DNA of 36,401 nucleotides from Prorocentrum cordatum (lineage: Eukaryota > Sar > Dinophyceae > Prorocentrales > Prorocentraceae): contig CAUYUJ010001423.1 of the NCBI GenBank assembly GCA_963575745.1, forward strand, positions 65,001-101,401, given 5' to 3'. The position numbers were made by a program, and so were the translations under genes. Positions 1 to 8,419 of the stretch are shown here, piece after piece; the first letter of the stretch is position 1; every line of letters starts with the position of its first letter. The notes beneath the pieces are model-generated. The model made no database searches and was not told the origin of the DNA. It saw nothing but the letters and a program-made list of their open reading frames with translations.

Positions 1-1
1 A

Positions 2-1516
2 GCTATTGCGAGCGTGAAGATTATCGCGGACTCGGAGTTGGCTACCCACGACCCCGTCTCGGTTAAACTTCACCCTCAGCTTGCGTCTCTGCGGGCCCTC
101 TCTTTTCGCAGCCCTCCGCCACTCCCTAAAGAACGGCCCCCTGGTCCCTTGCCCCAACCTTCCAAGGATTGGGACTTGGTGTCTCGTATGGCCTCCAGAG
201 CCCTCGTGACGGCCGAGCTTGGGGACACTGATCGAACCCAGTTCAACCTTGATGTGTTGTATCGGGAGTGGGGCACGGCGGCTGAAAAGGAGCTCGAGGG
301 GGTTTTTCAGACCCAACTGCCAGTGCATGGAATGAGAGGCTGCCAGGCTCAGCTGCGCTGGGTCAACGTCGTCGACGCGTCGCATCGCTCGATGGCGGGC
401 ATCTCTCGTACTTCGCGCGAGGCTACCAGTTTGAGGTGGCTGTGCTCGCGCAACCGCTTGTGGCTCCAGTTGCACGGCCTCGGTTGTCAAGATCGAGACT
501 GTCAGGTGGTGCCGCTCTCCTCCCCACCTTTTGCCTATTGCGGTGATGAAAAACGGTCTTGCGTTGCGGGGGTTAGTGATAGCTCCCGCAATGTGGCCAG
601 AGCGTCCAGCTCGGAGGAGCGTCGGCAGCAGCACCTGCGGGATACTGCGGGAGAGTTGTTCCACCCTCCGTCGAGACTGGGTACTTGGGACGGTGAGCCA
701 TTGACTCTCATCCAGGCTGTTCAAGATATTGTTACTTATACCCCCCAATGCCAACCTTACTTGGAAGGGGAACCCCAACGTGTGCTTGATTTGGTCTCCC
801 AGGCCCTGGCGGCGGCCGAGAGCAAGTCTCGCCACGAGGATCATAAGAATTGGTTGGAATGGATTCGTCAGAATATTGAGAACGGTGCCCGTCACGCCCA
901 CGGGGTGATTAGGGGAGCTGCGGGGTGGACTCCGTCTACCACCCTGTCGGCTAAAGGGGAGGTGGTCTCGGACCCTGGGGCCCTCTTATCGTCGGAGCTC
1001 GAGAAATTTGCGCGTATTTGGCACGCCCAACCTTTTCCCGAGCCGCGCCCATCGGGCGCTAGCTTCGTGCCTCTCGAGCCTCTGCCTGAGCTTTCGGTCG
1101 AGGATCTTCGTCGGACGGCCCGTTCGTTTCCCGCTCGTACCGCTTCGTCTGTCGATGGTTTTCACGTGCGGTCGTTTCAGCATCTGTCGGACCCTGCGCT
1201 GCAGGTGCTTGCGATTATGATGTCGATTTGGGAACGTTCGGGTTTGTTGCCTGGCCAGATGAGAGTCGTGCTGCTCATTATGCTCGCCAAGCCCGATGGA
1301 GGGCACCGTCCGATCGGATTGTTCGTTGCTCTGTATCGTTTGTGGGCCCGCGCTAGGCGAGACCTTGCTCGGCAGTGGGAAGCTGCAAATGCCCGAGAGT
1401 ACTTCTGCGCTGGCGCTTTCGCCTCCAGTGTTGATACCGTCTGGAGACAAGGAGTGAGGAGCGAGGTTGCGGTTGCTTCTAAGGACTGTTCGGGTCTATC
1501 TTGTGGGATCTTATGA
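2..1516 (+). pseudogene. LINE-1 pol, upstream part: endonuclease tail and RT fingers, frame lost at its 3' end
   Basis: The frame is open from base 2. A GTG at 14 is the first listed start, but the protein almost certainly begins upstream. Residues around ATHDPV, near residue 12 from that GTG, resemble the C-terminal SDHxPV block of APE-type LINE endonucleases, with T in place of D. A long linker follows. About residues 377-390 (SSVDGFHV) fit the RT lead-in, and KPDGGHRPIGL at 426-436 is the fingers motif with the invariant Arg-Pro. The frame then runs past the expected motif A and stops at 1514-1516. The palm continues one base back, in the next feature. A one-base deletion or two-base insertion between about 1450 and 1500 explains this. 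Family assignment is firm; the endonuclease tail is moderate. Confidence 0.85.
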
Positions 1517-4050
1517 AGTTCTACGAGGCTGTTGACCTCGACTCGCTCCTTGCCCGTTGTCACCAGCATTCCTATCCTATGCAGATTGCCAGGGTCTGCT
1601 ACGAGGCCTATCGCTCGTGCCGCTACATGGCCATGAACGGCCGCGTGGAGGGCCCGCAGTTTGCTTGGCGAGGCTTGATTGCTGGGTGTGGATTCGCCAC
1701 CACTTTTATTCGCGTCTTCACGCTTGCGGCCTTAGATGGCCTCAGCATCCCTAGATCGGTCTCGTTGAGAGTGTACATCGATGACTACACTTTATCTTGC
1801 ACGGGGGCTCCCAATGCCGTCGTTCAGGACCTGATCGAAGCGGCGTTCCGACTGCAGATTGCCATCGAGTCCGATCTAGGTTGTTCCATTTCTGTCAGCA
1901 AGGCGGCCGTGGTCGCCTCAGTTCCCCTAGTGGCTAGGGAGATCCGCCGAGGCCTCGGCGCTGTGGGCGGAGCTCCGTGCGTATCTGCTGTCAACCTGGG
2001 CATTGACGACGCGGCAGGCAAGCCTAGAAGGATGGCCAGGAGAGGACCTAAGATTCAGATTCGGAAAAAGGCCTTCAAAACCAAATGCCATCGTTTGAGG
2101 GTTCATAGGGATGCTTTGGGGAGACATGCCAAGCGTATATATACCAGTGGCCCCTTGGCCAGCAGGACCTATGGCTGTGAGGTGCACGGCACTTCCGACC
2201 ATGAGTTGGCGAGTCTGCGGCGTTCTCTTGGACGGTTTCTCAGCCCCTCGGCTGGAGGCCGCTCGTTGACCGCAGCTTTGCTGTTCGCCGCCGACCCCAC
2301 TTGGTATTGTGCCGTGGCCCCTATCGTGCGCTGGTCCAAAGAAATATGGGCCAGCCTTACGGCCTCCTTTGAGTTTGGCCTCAGCTTGGCTGAGCTTAGG
2401 GGGGCTTGGAATGTTGTGTTTGCGGGCCCCTCCCCCTCCTGGAGGCAGATTGGGGGCCCCGTGGGGGCCCTTAGGCTGTCGGTGGAGCGTCTCGGGTGGA
2501 GGATGCCCTCCTTTTCCACCTTGGTTGATGATTTGGGGGTGCAAGTTCAGTTAACGCTCGTTTCCCCCGCCCTTCTCAAACGTCTGCTGCGCCTCGCCGT
2601 TCTGAGATCTCATGAGCGTGCCTACGGCGACAGCCTTGGTCTTGAGCGCCGTGCTTGCTTAGACGTGCCGCTCCGAGCGATGGCTTCGTCTAAGTTCACG
2701 CCGTGGGAAAAAGGTTGTATCCGTGGGCTCGTCTGTCAGGCTCCGTGGACCAAGGTTAGAGCGGCAGAGCACGGCTACATTATGCCCGACCTGCTCTGCC
2801 CTCTGTGCGGCAAGGAGCAGGACGCGATTTTCCACAGGTTGTGGAAGTGCTGGCACGAGTCCTGCGCCGAGCTGCGACGGGAACTGTTAGGAGATGACTT
2901 TCAGCATCATCCACCAGCATGGTCATCCCTATCGAAGCATGATCAGGTTCTGTATACTACGGGGATTATGTCTCATCCTGGAGATTTCTTTCCAGCCCCT
3001 ACTGTTGCGGAGCCTACGGTATATCATGCCAGCGACCCCAGTCGCGATGATTATTTTGTTAAAGGTCATATATTCATGGACGGTTCGTGCATCAGGTCTG
3101 TCATTCGGGAGCTGTCGCGGACTGGGTGGTCGTACGTTTCGGTATCCGATTCTGGGCAAGAGTTGGGTCATGTGTACGCCCCCCTCCCCCTCCCCCTCCC
3201 CCTCCCACAAACGGCTCAGGCTGGCGAGTTCGCCGCGTGCGCGGCGGCTTGCCAGAACGCCCTGGAACCTTCATGTGGGTATAGTGACTGTCAGAATGTT
3301 GTACAGCTTTGGTCCCTCCCCCGCTCTGAACAGTTGTCTTACAAACGGGTGCATGCTGGTATGTTTGTTTGGACGGCTGATTCAAAGATGGGCCAAATTT
3401 TTAAGGTCAAAGGTCATGTGACCGAGGAGCAGGCCCAGGGGGACACTCATCTACGTTTTTGTAAGGCTGGGAATGACCTAGCCGATCACTACGCCAAGCT
3501 CGGGGCTTTAGCTCACGAGAAGCCGAGCCCCGAGCAATCTGTCTGGCTCGATCGAGCCCTCTCTGTTTCTAAGAAAGTGTGCGTGCTGGCTGCTAAGTTG
3601 CTCCCGCTCTGGTCCGCGTGTGATCTGTCTCAGGCCACACGCGAGCAGCGGGAGAGTGTCGTGCCTGCTCCCAAGAATCGCCACTCCTGGGTGCATAGGG
3701 ACGGCTACTGGCAGTGCAAGCATTGTTTGCGGGCGACCAGGTCTTGTTGGCCCCCCAACAGTATCTGCCGTCGTGCCCACAAGCTCTATGACACCAAGCT
3801 CATAGAGCTTGGCCATAAGTGCATTGCTTTGTCTTGCTCCGACGGCAGCGCGTTGTGTATTTGCCTGAAGTGCAAGGCTTTTTCGACGGGGGGGTATGTG
3901 CGCTATCTCAACAAAGCTTGCAATGGTAAGCCGCACTGTCCCCGCTCGTCGGCCTCCTATTGGAACCGACTCCTCGCTGGCAAGCACCCGAAGAGCGATT
4001 CGATTTGGCTCGACGTGGATGCTCTCAGCGTGGTTCGGTTATTTGATTGA
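1483..4050 (+). CDS. LINE-1 pol, downstream part: RT palm, C2HC finger, RNase H, C-terminal Cys pairs
   Basis: This frame is open from 1483 (TAA at 1480-1482); the first listed start is TTG at 1501, and a true start is unlikely because the frame continues the upstream RT. Numbering from 1501: motif A is DLMKFYEAVD at 3-12, motif B lies at about 57-70, and motif C is YIDD at 92-95 with both catalytic Asp. A C2HC finger sits at C433, C436, H446 and C450. RNase H follows with the full D-E-D-D set at D527, E576, D596 and D659, plus H639 in the KGH block. Paired cysteines at 739/742 and 788/791 suggest a C-terminal zinc ribbon of unknown role. The protein copies element RNA into DNA and removes RNA from the hybrid. 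A short PL repeat interrupts RNase H between D527 and E576. Apart from the upstream frame loss, no stop breaks these 849 residues. Confidence 0.9.
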   Translation, partial: GLFGSILWDLMKFYEAVDLDSLLARCHQHSYPMQIARVCYEAYRSCRYMAMNGRVEGPQFAWRGLIAGCGFATTFIRVFTLAALDGLSIPRSVSLRVYIDDYTLSCTGAPNAVVQDLIEAAFRLQIAIESDLGCSISVSKAAVVASVPLVAREIRRGLGAVGGAPCVSAVNLGIDDAAGKPRRMARRGPKIQIRKKAFKTKCHRLRVHRDALGRHAKRIYTSGPLASRTYGCEVHGTSDHELASLRRSLGRFLSPSAGGRSLTAALLFAADPTWYCAVAPIVRWSKEIWASLTASFEFGLSLAELRGAWNVVFAGPSPSWRQIGGPVGALRLSVERLGWRMPSFSTLVDDLGVQVQLTLVSPALLKRLLRLAVLRSHERAYGDSLGLERRACLDVPLRAMASSKFTPWEKGCIRGLVCQAPWTKVRAAEHGYIMPDLLCPLCGKEQDAIFHRLWKCWHESCAELRRELLGDDFQHHPPAWSSLSKHDQVLYTTGIMSHPGDFFPAPTVAEPTVYHASDPSRDDYFVKGHIFMDGSCIRSVIRELSRTGWSYVSVSDSGQELGHVYAPLPLPLPLPQTAQAGEFAACAAACQNALEPSCGYSDCQNVVQLWSLPRSEQLSYKRVHAGMFVWTADSKMGQIFKVKGHVTEEQAQGDTHLRFCKAGNDLADHYAKLGALAHEKPSPEQSVWLDRALSVSKKVCVLAAKLLPLWSACDLSQATREQRESVVPAPKNRHSWVHRDGYWQCKHCLRATRSCWPPNSICRRAHKLYDTKLIELGHKCIALSCSDGSALCICLKCKAFSTGGYVRYLNKACNGKPHCPRSSASYWNRLLAGKHPKSDSIWLDVDALSVVRLFD
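3179..3210 (+). repeat. In-frame (CCCCTC)n hexamer inside RNase H
   Basis: A run of CCCCTC units encodes alternating Pro-Leu at residues about 561-569 of the downstream LINE-1 frame. It lies between the first catalytic Asp and the Glu of RNase H. Because the unit is six bases, the frame survives any change in copy number. It probably sits in a surface loop before the Glu-bearing helix; that placement is inference. Confidence 0.85.
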
Positions 4051-4245
4051 CGCCCGACGGGCGAGTCTCCTGGCATCTGCCACGGGGGCAAGGCCCTGTC
4101 GTGTGGCCTGTTGCGGCAGGTCGGCCAGCGTGCACGGAACAATCCTGCGCTGGCAGCGTCTCAAGTGCCGAGCTCGTCGGCTGCCTGGCTGGCTGCCAGG
4201 AGGACCGCGACGACTCGCGGCAGAGTAGCGCAGCGGCAAAAAAAA

Positions 4246-4500
4246 TCCTCCTCCTCCTCCTCCTCCTCCTCCTCCTCCTCCTCCTCCTCCTCCTCCTCCT
4301 CCCCTCCTCCTCCTCCTCTCCTCCCTCCTCCCTCCTCCTCCTCCTCCTCCTCCTCCCTCCTCCCCCCCTCCTTCCCTCCGCCTCCTCCTCCCCCTCCTCC
4401 TCCTCCTCCTCCTCCTCCTCCTCCTCCTCCTCCTCCTCCTCCTCCTCCTCCTCCTCCTCCTCCTCCTCCTCCTCCTCCTCCTCCTCCTCCTCCTCCTCCC
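4246..4500 (+). repeat. CCT trinucleotide array directly behind LINE-1
   Basis: About 255 bp of CCT/TCC units with a few interruptions (CCCCTCC, CTCCCTCC) begin immediately after the A8 tract of LINE-1. Long open frames here (poly-Ser, poly-Pro, poly-Leu on plus; poly-Arg, poly-Gly, poly-Glu on minus) are by-products of the trinucleotide and not genes. The strand asymmetry of pure pyrimidine on plus could allow triplex (H-) DNA. Confidence 0.97.
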
Positions 4501-4677
4501 CGTGCTCCTCCCCCGGGCCGCCCCTGCCGGCTCTTCGTGTGCCGGCCCGCTCTCGGGCGTCGCTCGCGCGCCCCCCGGGGGCCGGCAGTGCCGCGTCGAC
4601 GCGGCGCAGGCGCTGTTCTCGCCGCGGGGCCGTCGGGAGCCTGGCCTCGGCGCCGCCCCAACATGCCTATGCTGTGT

Positions 4678-4839
4678 CTGGGTCGGGCCTGTCCCTCTAC
4701 AGGAGGAGCGTTCAAGAATAGCACAAAAGAGTAGCAAGGGGCAGATTTTTTGAGCATGTTCGATTATCTTCTTAATTTTTTAGGGTATTTTGTATTTCTC
4801 GCGCCAGAATCCACCGGTAGGGGGGCGCGCCCGACCTAA
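4678..4839. mobile_element. Small TIR element, copy 1 (162 bp)
   Basis: The left end carries GTCGGGCCTGTCCCTCTACA (from 4682). The right end is its imperfect inverted complement, closing with GCGCCCGACCTAA. The interior is T-rich, in contrast to GC-rich surroundings. Ends and length match five other copies here. The flanking 8-mers (tgctgtgt and gacttaat) agree at only 3 of 8 positions, so no target duplication is visible; this is probably an old copy. It has no coding capacity, so it would be non-autonomous. Confidence 0.8.
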
Positions 4840-4854
4840 GACTTAATATAATAT

Positions 4855-5034
4855 GCGTCGCCCCCCAAGGGGGGACGCGCGCATGGAGAAATCTCACAGT
4901 GTATGCGTCGTGGCGGGCGCTTTCTGACCGCGCCGTTCGGGAAACGATGCGCTACAATATGGGTATGCTACACGTTCGGGTCGGACGCGCGCCTCCAAGG
5001 AGGACGCACAGAACTGGCATGTCTCTGTGCGTCC
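4855..5034. other. Cluster of three hairpins right of TIR copy 1
   Basis: Hairpin one (4855-4878) has GCGT plus CCCCCC, loop AA, GGGGGG plus ACGC, with a two-base bulge. Hairpin two (4987-5007) has CCTCC, loop AA, GGAGG, again followed by ACGC. Hairpin three (5002-5012 with 5024-5034) has an exact 11-bp stem, GGACGCACAGA, around an 11-base loop, and overlaps the second. The first two share layout and loop but differ by a paired C/T and G/A change. From 5035 to 5310 I see only GC-rich sequence without a gene. Confidence 0.6.
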
Positions 5035-5309
5035 CATGGCCGTGCGAGTGAGGGAGGGGTGCTCTCGCCGCAGCGCCGCGCAGGCTGTTCCAGAGCTTCC
5101 GCTCCCGGCCGTGCGCGGCCCGCGTTGTCCCCCCTCCCCCCCGTCGCCGCGCCGCTGGCAAGCGGGATCGCGCGCCGAGCGCCTTGCGTTCGCTGTGCGG
5201 GAGCGCCCGCCAGGCCCAACGTGAAGCTGAGCCGGCGTCGGTGCTCATGGTGCTGCTCGGGAGCCTTGAGACGGGGGTCAATGCGAACGGGGGTCAGCCA
5301 GGGCGCCTG

Positions 5310-5480
5310 ATATTGCAGGATCCTGCAGGGCCAGGGTCGCATTGACCCGGTCTTGGGTGCAGGATCTCGCAGGATCCTACAGGATCCTTCGTATTGACCC
5401 TGGTTTGGGTGCAGGCTCTGGCAGGATCTTGCAGGATTCTGCAAGGCCCGACTGACCCAGGTCTGGATTGACCCGGGTCA
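5310..5480. repeat. Degenerate tandem repeat, about 50-60 bp unit
   Basis: Three imperfect units each combine short GCAGGATC words (CAGGATCCTGCAGG, CAGGATCCTACAGGATCC, CAGGATCTTGCAGG) with a segment like ATTGACCCNGGTNTGG. Unit starts are near 5315, 5361 and 5411. No gene is apparent; the open frame across it on minus is repeat-derived. Confidence 0.7.
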
Positions 5481-5499
5481 GAAGATCCCCGAGCTGCTC

Positions 5500-5677
5500 G
5501 GTATCGTTTAACCGATCCCCATTCCCGTCCCCGTCCCCATCCCGACCCCCAGCATCCTTGCACCCAGTTGGGGATGTGCCCAGAAACGGTCAATATCTCC
5601 ATTCAGGGGGATTAACTAGGATCGGCCATTGAGGCCCAGGCCACGTTCATGGGGATAGGGATCGGTTGAACGATGCC
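5500..5677. mobile_element. Foldback element, 178 bp, 27-bp inverted ends
   Basis: The left arm (5500-5526, beginning GGTATCGTTTAACCGATCCC) pairs with the right arm (5651-5677, ending GGTTGAACGATGCC) at 23 of 27 positions. The interior is unrelated to the arms and encodes nothing visible. The ends differ from the GTCGGG family, so this would be a separate family. I could not find a convincing target-site duplication. It could also be a plain inverted repeat. Confidence 0.55.
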
Positions 5678-7480
5678 CAGTTCCAGTGGAAGAAGAAAGA
5701 CGCCACAAACAATAACTTTCGACGCTGCGCGCGGGTTTCCTGGATCCGCGTTGGGCAACCCCAGCGGCGCCTCCGGCGCCGCCCCTGGCGTGCGCCGCGC
5801 AACAGGGAGAGGGTGCATCGCAGATCCAATAAATCCGCGTGGAGCGACAACATGTTATGTTGATGTTTTTTTTGTTGTTCTTCTATGCAGGGGGGTGGGA
5901 GTGTGCCGGTTCCGCTGGTTCGTTCGACTCGGTAAGTTTGGCCCTCGCACGCTACAGCGGTCGACGATTCCGTGCGAGGGGACTGTCTTGCGAGATTGGC
6001 ACACGCGTAATGGCGTGCGCTTGTGGAGCAAGCACGGCGCAGATCTTAATTCGAACCTGCTTCCTTTCTCGCTGGCGCGTGGGTCGATGGTCGTGTGATT
6101 GTGTCCTGCCCTCTCGGCCTCCTTCGTCCCGCCGGCCAAAAACAGCACAGTCGACCTGCATAGTAAAGATGGCCAACCTTCCCAAGAGTAATTACCCTTG
6201 TAGCCCTTCCCCCTCGGTCCACGCTCAGCGACTTTCGCTGGCCAACCTCGCTCGGGAGGAGACGTCAGCAGGGCTCCCCGGGGCCCTTGCGTCCTTACCG
6301 CGCTTCCGTATCCTACGGGCTATCTGTACGTGACGACGTCAAGCCCGTGGCGGTGGCCCATGGCTCGTCCTGCGGGCTCTGCCAGCCGAGCGTTCGGCGG
6401 GCACCCCGCTTCGTCGGGCAGGCCTGGGCACGGAGGTCATGGCGAAGGCGTCGGGCGGGCCCCGCCCGTCGTTTTCCTGCCCCTCTCCTCGGCGGCGAGC
6501 GAGGGGGGGAAGCGAGAAGGAGAAGGCCTCCTCAGAAGGTCCGAAGGTCCCCCGGCCTTTGAGAGGCTTTCTAGGCATTCCACGACGACAGAAAAGACCT
6601 ACCAGAAGGCGCGAGGGCCCGAGAAGGCCTTCTCCTTCTCATTCCCCCCTTCGCTCGCCGCCGATCTCCCCCCCCCTCCTCGCCGCCCCGAGTGGAGCGC
6701 TGGGCGCCCGTGCCAGGGTCCATTCGATCCGATTGATCCGATTCGATACAGTGGAGACCCATGCCAAGAAACACCTTGCTTGCCTCCAGGGCACCCTGGG
6801 TTTCTCTGGTTTCGATGGTTTTGCGATGGAAAGCGTGACGTTCCCACATCAAAAATCAATGGACGTCCTGCGGTCTAAGGGTTGGGTCTCTTGTGGTAGG
6901 TTTCTTGTGTTCGAGCCCCTGCTGTATCGAGCCCTGCTCTCTCGGCCCGATCTGCTTCAGATATCTTGACGACCCGAGGCGGCCCGATGCCTGCACGGCG
7001 CTGCTGTGCATCCCGGCGCAGCCGATCCGGGTCGCTCTCGATGCCGTGCCGAGGCATCCCCGGCCGAGGCACACTCCGAGCCGAGCTCATCTTCCGATCC
7101 GATGCCGACGGACCCTGCCGTGCGCCCCCCCTTTCCTCCCCCTCCTCCTGCCCATGCTGTCCGATCCTGCCGTGCGCCCCTCCTCCCCGCCCCCCTCGTT
7201 TTGGCGCCTCGCCGCCGGGGCGGCGAGGACGACCACCCGTCGGAGAGCCTGGACCCCGCGACCCTCCCCGGAAAATAGGGGGGCCCGCCCGACCGGCGCG
7301 GTCGGTGGCTGTGGCCGCCGTTGTCGTGTTCGTCGTGGTCGTCCTAGTGGTCCTGGTGGTCGCCGTGGTGGGCGCCGACGTCGCGTTCGCCCTCCTCCAC
7401 CCCCCTCCCGCCCTGCCCCCCTCGGCCCTCCACCCTCGACCCTCGCCTTCACCTCCCTCCTGCTGCTGCGCCCTCCCCTC
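5678..7480. other. GC-rich stretch without a recognisable gene
   Basis: Open frames overlap on both strands, as expected at this base composition, and none has a recognisable motif. Local details: a T-rich tract ending in AG (5865-5890) that could be a splice acceptor; GAAGGCCTTCTCC-like words at 6515-6640 related to the palindromes at 7960-8073; and GT/CGTGGTCGT-rich sequence at 7300-7380 that reads as Val runs. I see no promoter or RNA gene. Confidence 0.5.
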
Positions 7481-7895
7481 CTCCCTCCCTGCCTCCTCCC
7501 TCCTCCTCCTCCTCCTCCTTCTTCTCCTCCCTCCTCCTCCTCTTCCGCCCTCCTCCTCCTCCGCCCTCCTCCTCCTCCTCCTTCTCCTCCTCCTCCTCCT
7601 CTCCTTCTTCTCGCTCTCCTCCTCTCTCCTCCTCGCTCGCCCTCCTCCCTACAGATGCTCCTGCTCCTCCCTGCGATCTGCGGCCCGTGGTGTTTCCAGG
7701 AGACGAAGGCCCTGCCGCCTCCATCCTCCTTCGCCTCCCCCTCCTCCTCCTCCTCCTCCTCCTCCTCCTCCTCCTCCTCCTCCTCCTCCTCTCCTCCTCC
7801 TCCTCCTCCTCCTCCTCCTCCTCCTCCTCCCCTCCTCCTCCTCCTCCTCCTCCCCTCCTCCTCCTCCTCCTCCTCCTCCTCCTCCTCCTCCTCCT
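7480..7895 (+). repeat. CCT array in two blocks
   Basis: The first block (about 7480-7650) is interrupted CCT with CTT and CTC variants. A short unique spacer (7651-7735) follows, then a purer CCT block (7736-7895). The 445- and 557-residue open frames that cross it are poly-Ser/Pro/Leu artefacts. Confidence 0.95.
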
Positions 7896-7959
7896 GGGTG
7901 TTGCTCACCGCTCCTCTCTCCTCTCGGCGGCGCGTCGAGGGGAAGGCAGCTGGGGCGAG

Positions 7960-8073
7960 CCTTCCCAGAAGGCGTAGAGGGCTTCCCGCCTTCCGAGAAG
8001 CTTTTCCTGCGCCTTGTCCGAGGCCGCAGAGGGCTTCTCAGAAGCCCGGAGGCCCGGAGGGCTTCCGAGAAGC
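7960..8073. repeat. Four spaced CTTCNNRGAAG palindromes
   Basis: Four 13-mers of one palindromic type occur at 7960-7972 (CCTTCCCAGAAGG), 7989-8001 (CCTTCCGAGAAGC), 8033-8045 (GCTTCTCAGAAGC) and 8061-8073 (GCTTCCGAGAAGC). Two more lie at 30229-30241 and 30258-30270. Arms are kept while the central bases vary. The TTCnnGAA core matches the inverted unit of heat-shock elements in other eukaryotes, but a dispersed-repeat origin is just as likely. Confidence 0.6.
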
Positions 8074-8285
8074 CCCGCTGCCTTTTGAGAGGGCCTGCCC
8101 CCCTCTCGCTCTCACCCCCCCACGATGCGCGGGTGATCCTCCTCGCTCCCTGCTCCTGTGGTCCCTCTTTCCGTGGGGCGTCGGGCGAGCCTGGAGCTGG
8201 GGGGTGGGAGGCGGGGGCATGCGCGTTTAGCCGCTTGGGGCAGGATGGGGCAGGGGGAGCTGGAGGGGTAGGAGGGGCACATGAG

Positions 8286-8418
8286 GAGGGGCAAGATGCG
8301 GAGGATGCGGAGGATGCGGAGGATGCGGAGGAGGAGGAGGATGCGGAGGAGGAGGAGGAGGAGGAGGAGGAGGAGGAGGAGGAGGAGGAGGAGGAGGAGG
8401 AGGAGGAGGAGGGGGAGG
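8286..8418 (+). repeat. GGATGC then GGA array
   Basis: Several GGATGC units grade into pure GGA (about 8350-8410). It is in the opposite strand sense to the CCT arrays on its left. It encodes poly-Glu or poly-Asp-Ala on plus by chance and forms the left border of the lower-GC island. Confidence 0.95.
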
Positions 8419-8419
8419 A

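Larger units (their letters stand above)
1..4245 (+). mobile_element. LINE-1: non-LTR retrotransposon (EN tail, RT, zinc finger, RNase H), 5' cut by window edge
   Basis: Two long adjoining plus-strand reading frames carry, in order, the end of an APE-like endonuclease, RT fingers, RT palm, a C2HC finger and a type I RNase H. This is the known order of non-LTR retrotransposon pol proteins with a C-terminal RNase H. The frame is already open at base 2, so the 5' end lies outside the window. About 190 bp of non-coding sequence follows the stop at 4048-4050 and ends in A8 (4238-4245), which abuts a CCT array. I take that junction as the likely 3' end. No target-site duplication can be tested because the 5' end is missing. 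One frameshift near 1450-1500 means this copy is probably dead. Confidence 0.85.

Noticed and set aside
5839-6333. 164-residue plus frame with a hydrophobic N-terminus
   Set aside because: The hydrophobic start is a T-rich tract (possible splice acceptor), and the rest shows no domain or codon preference.
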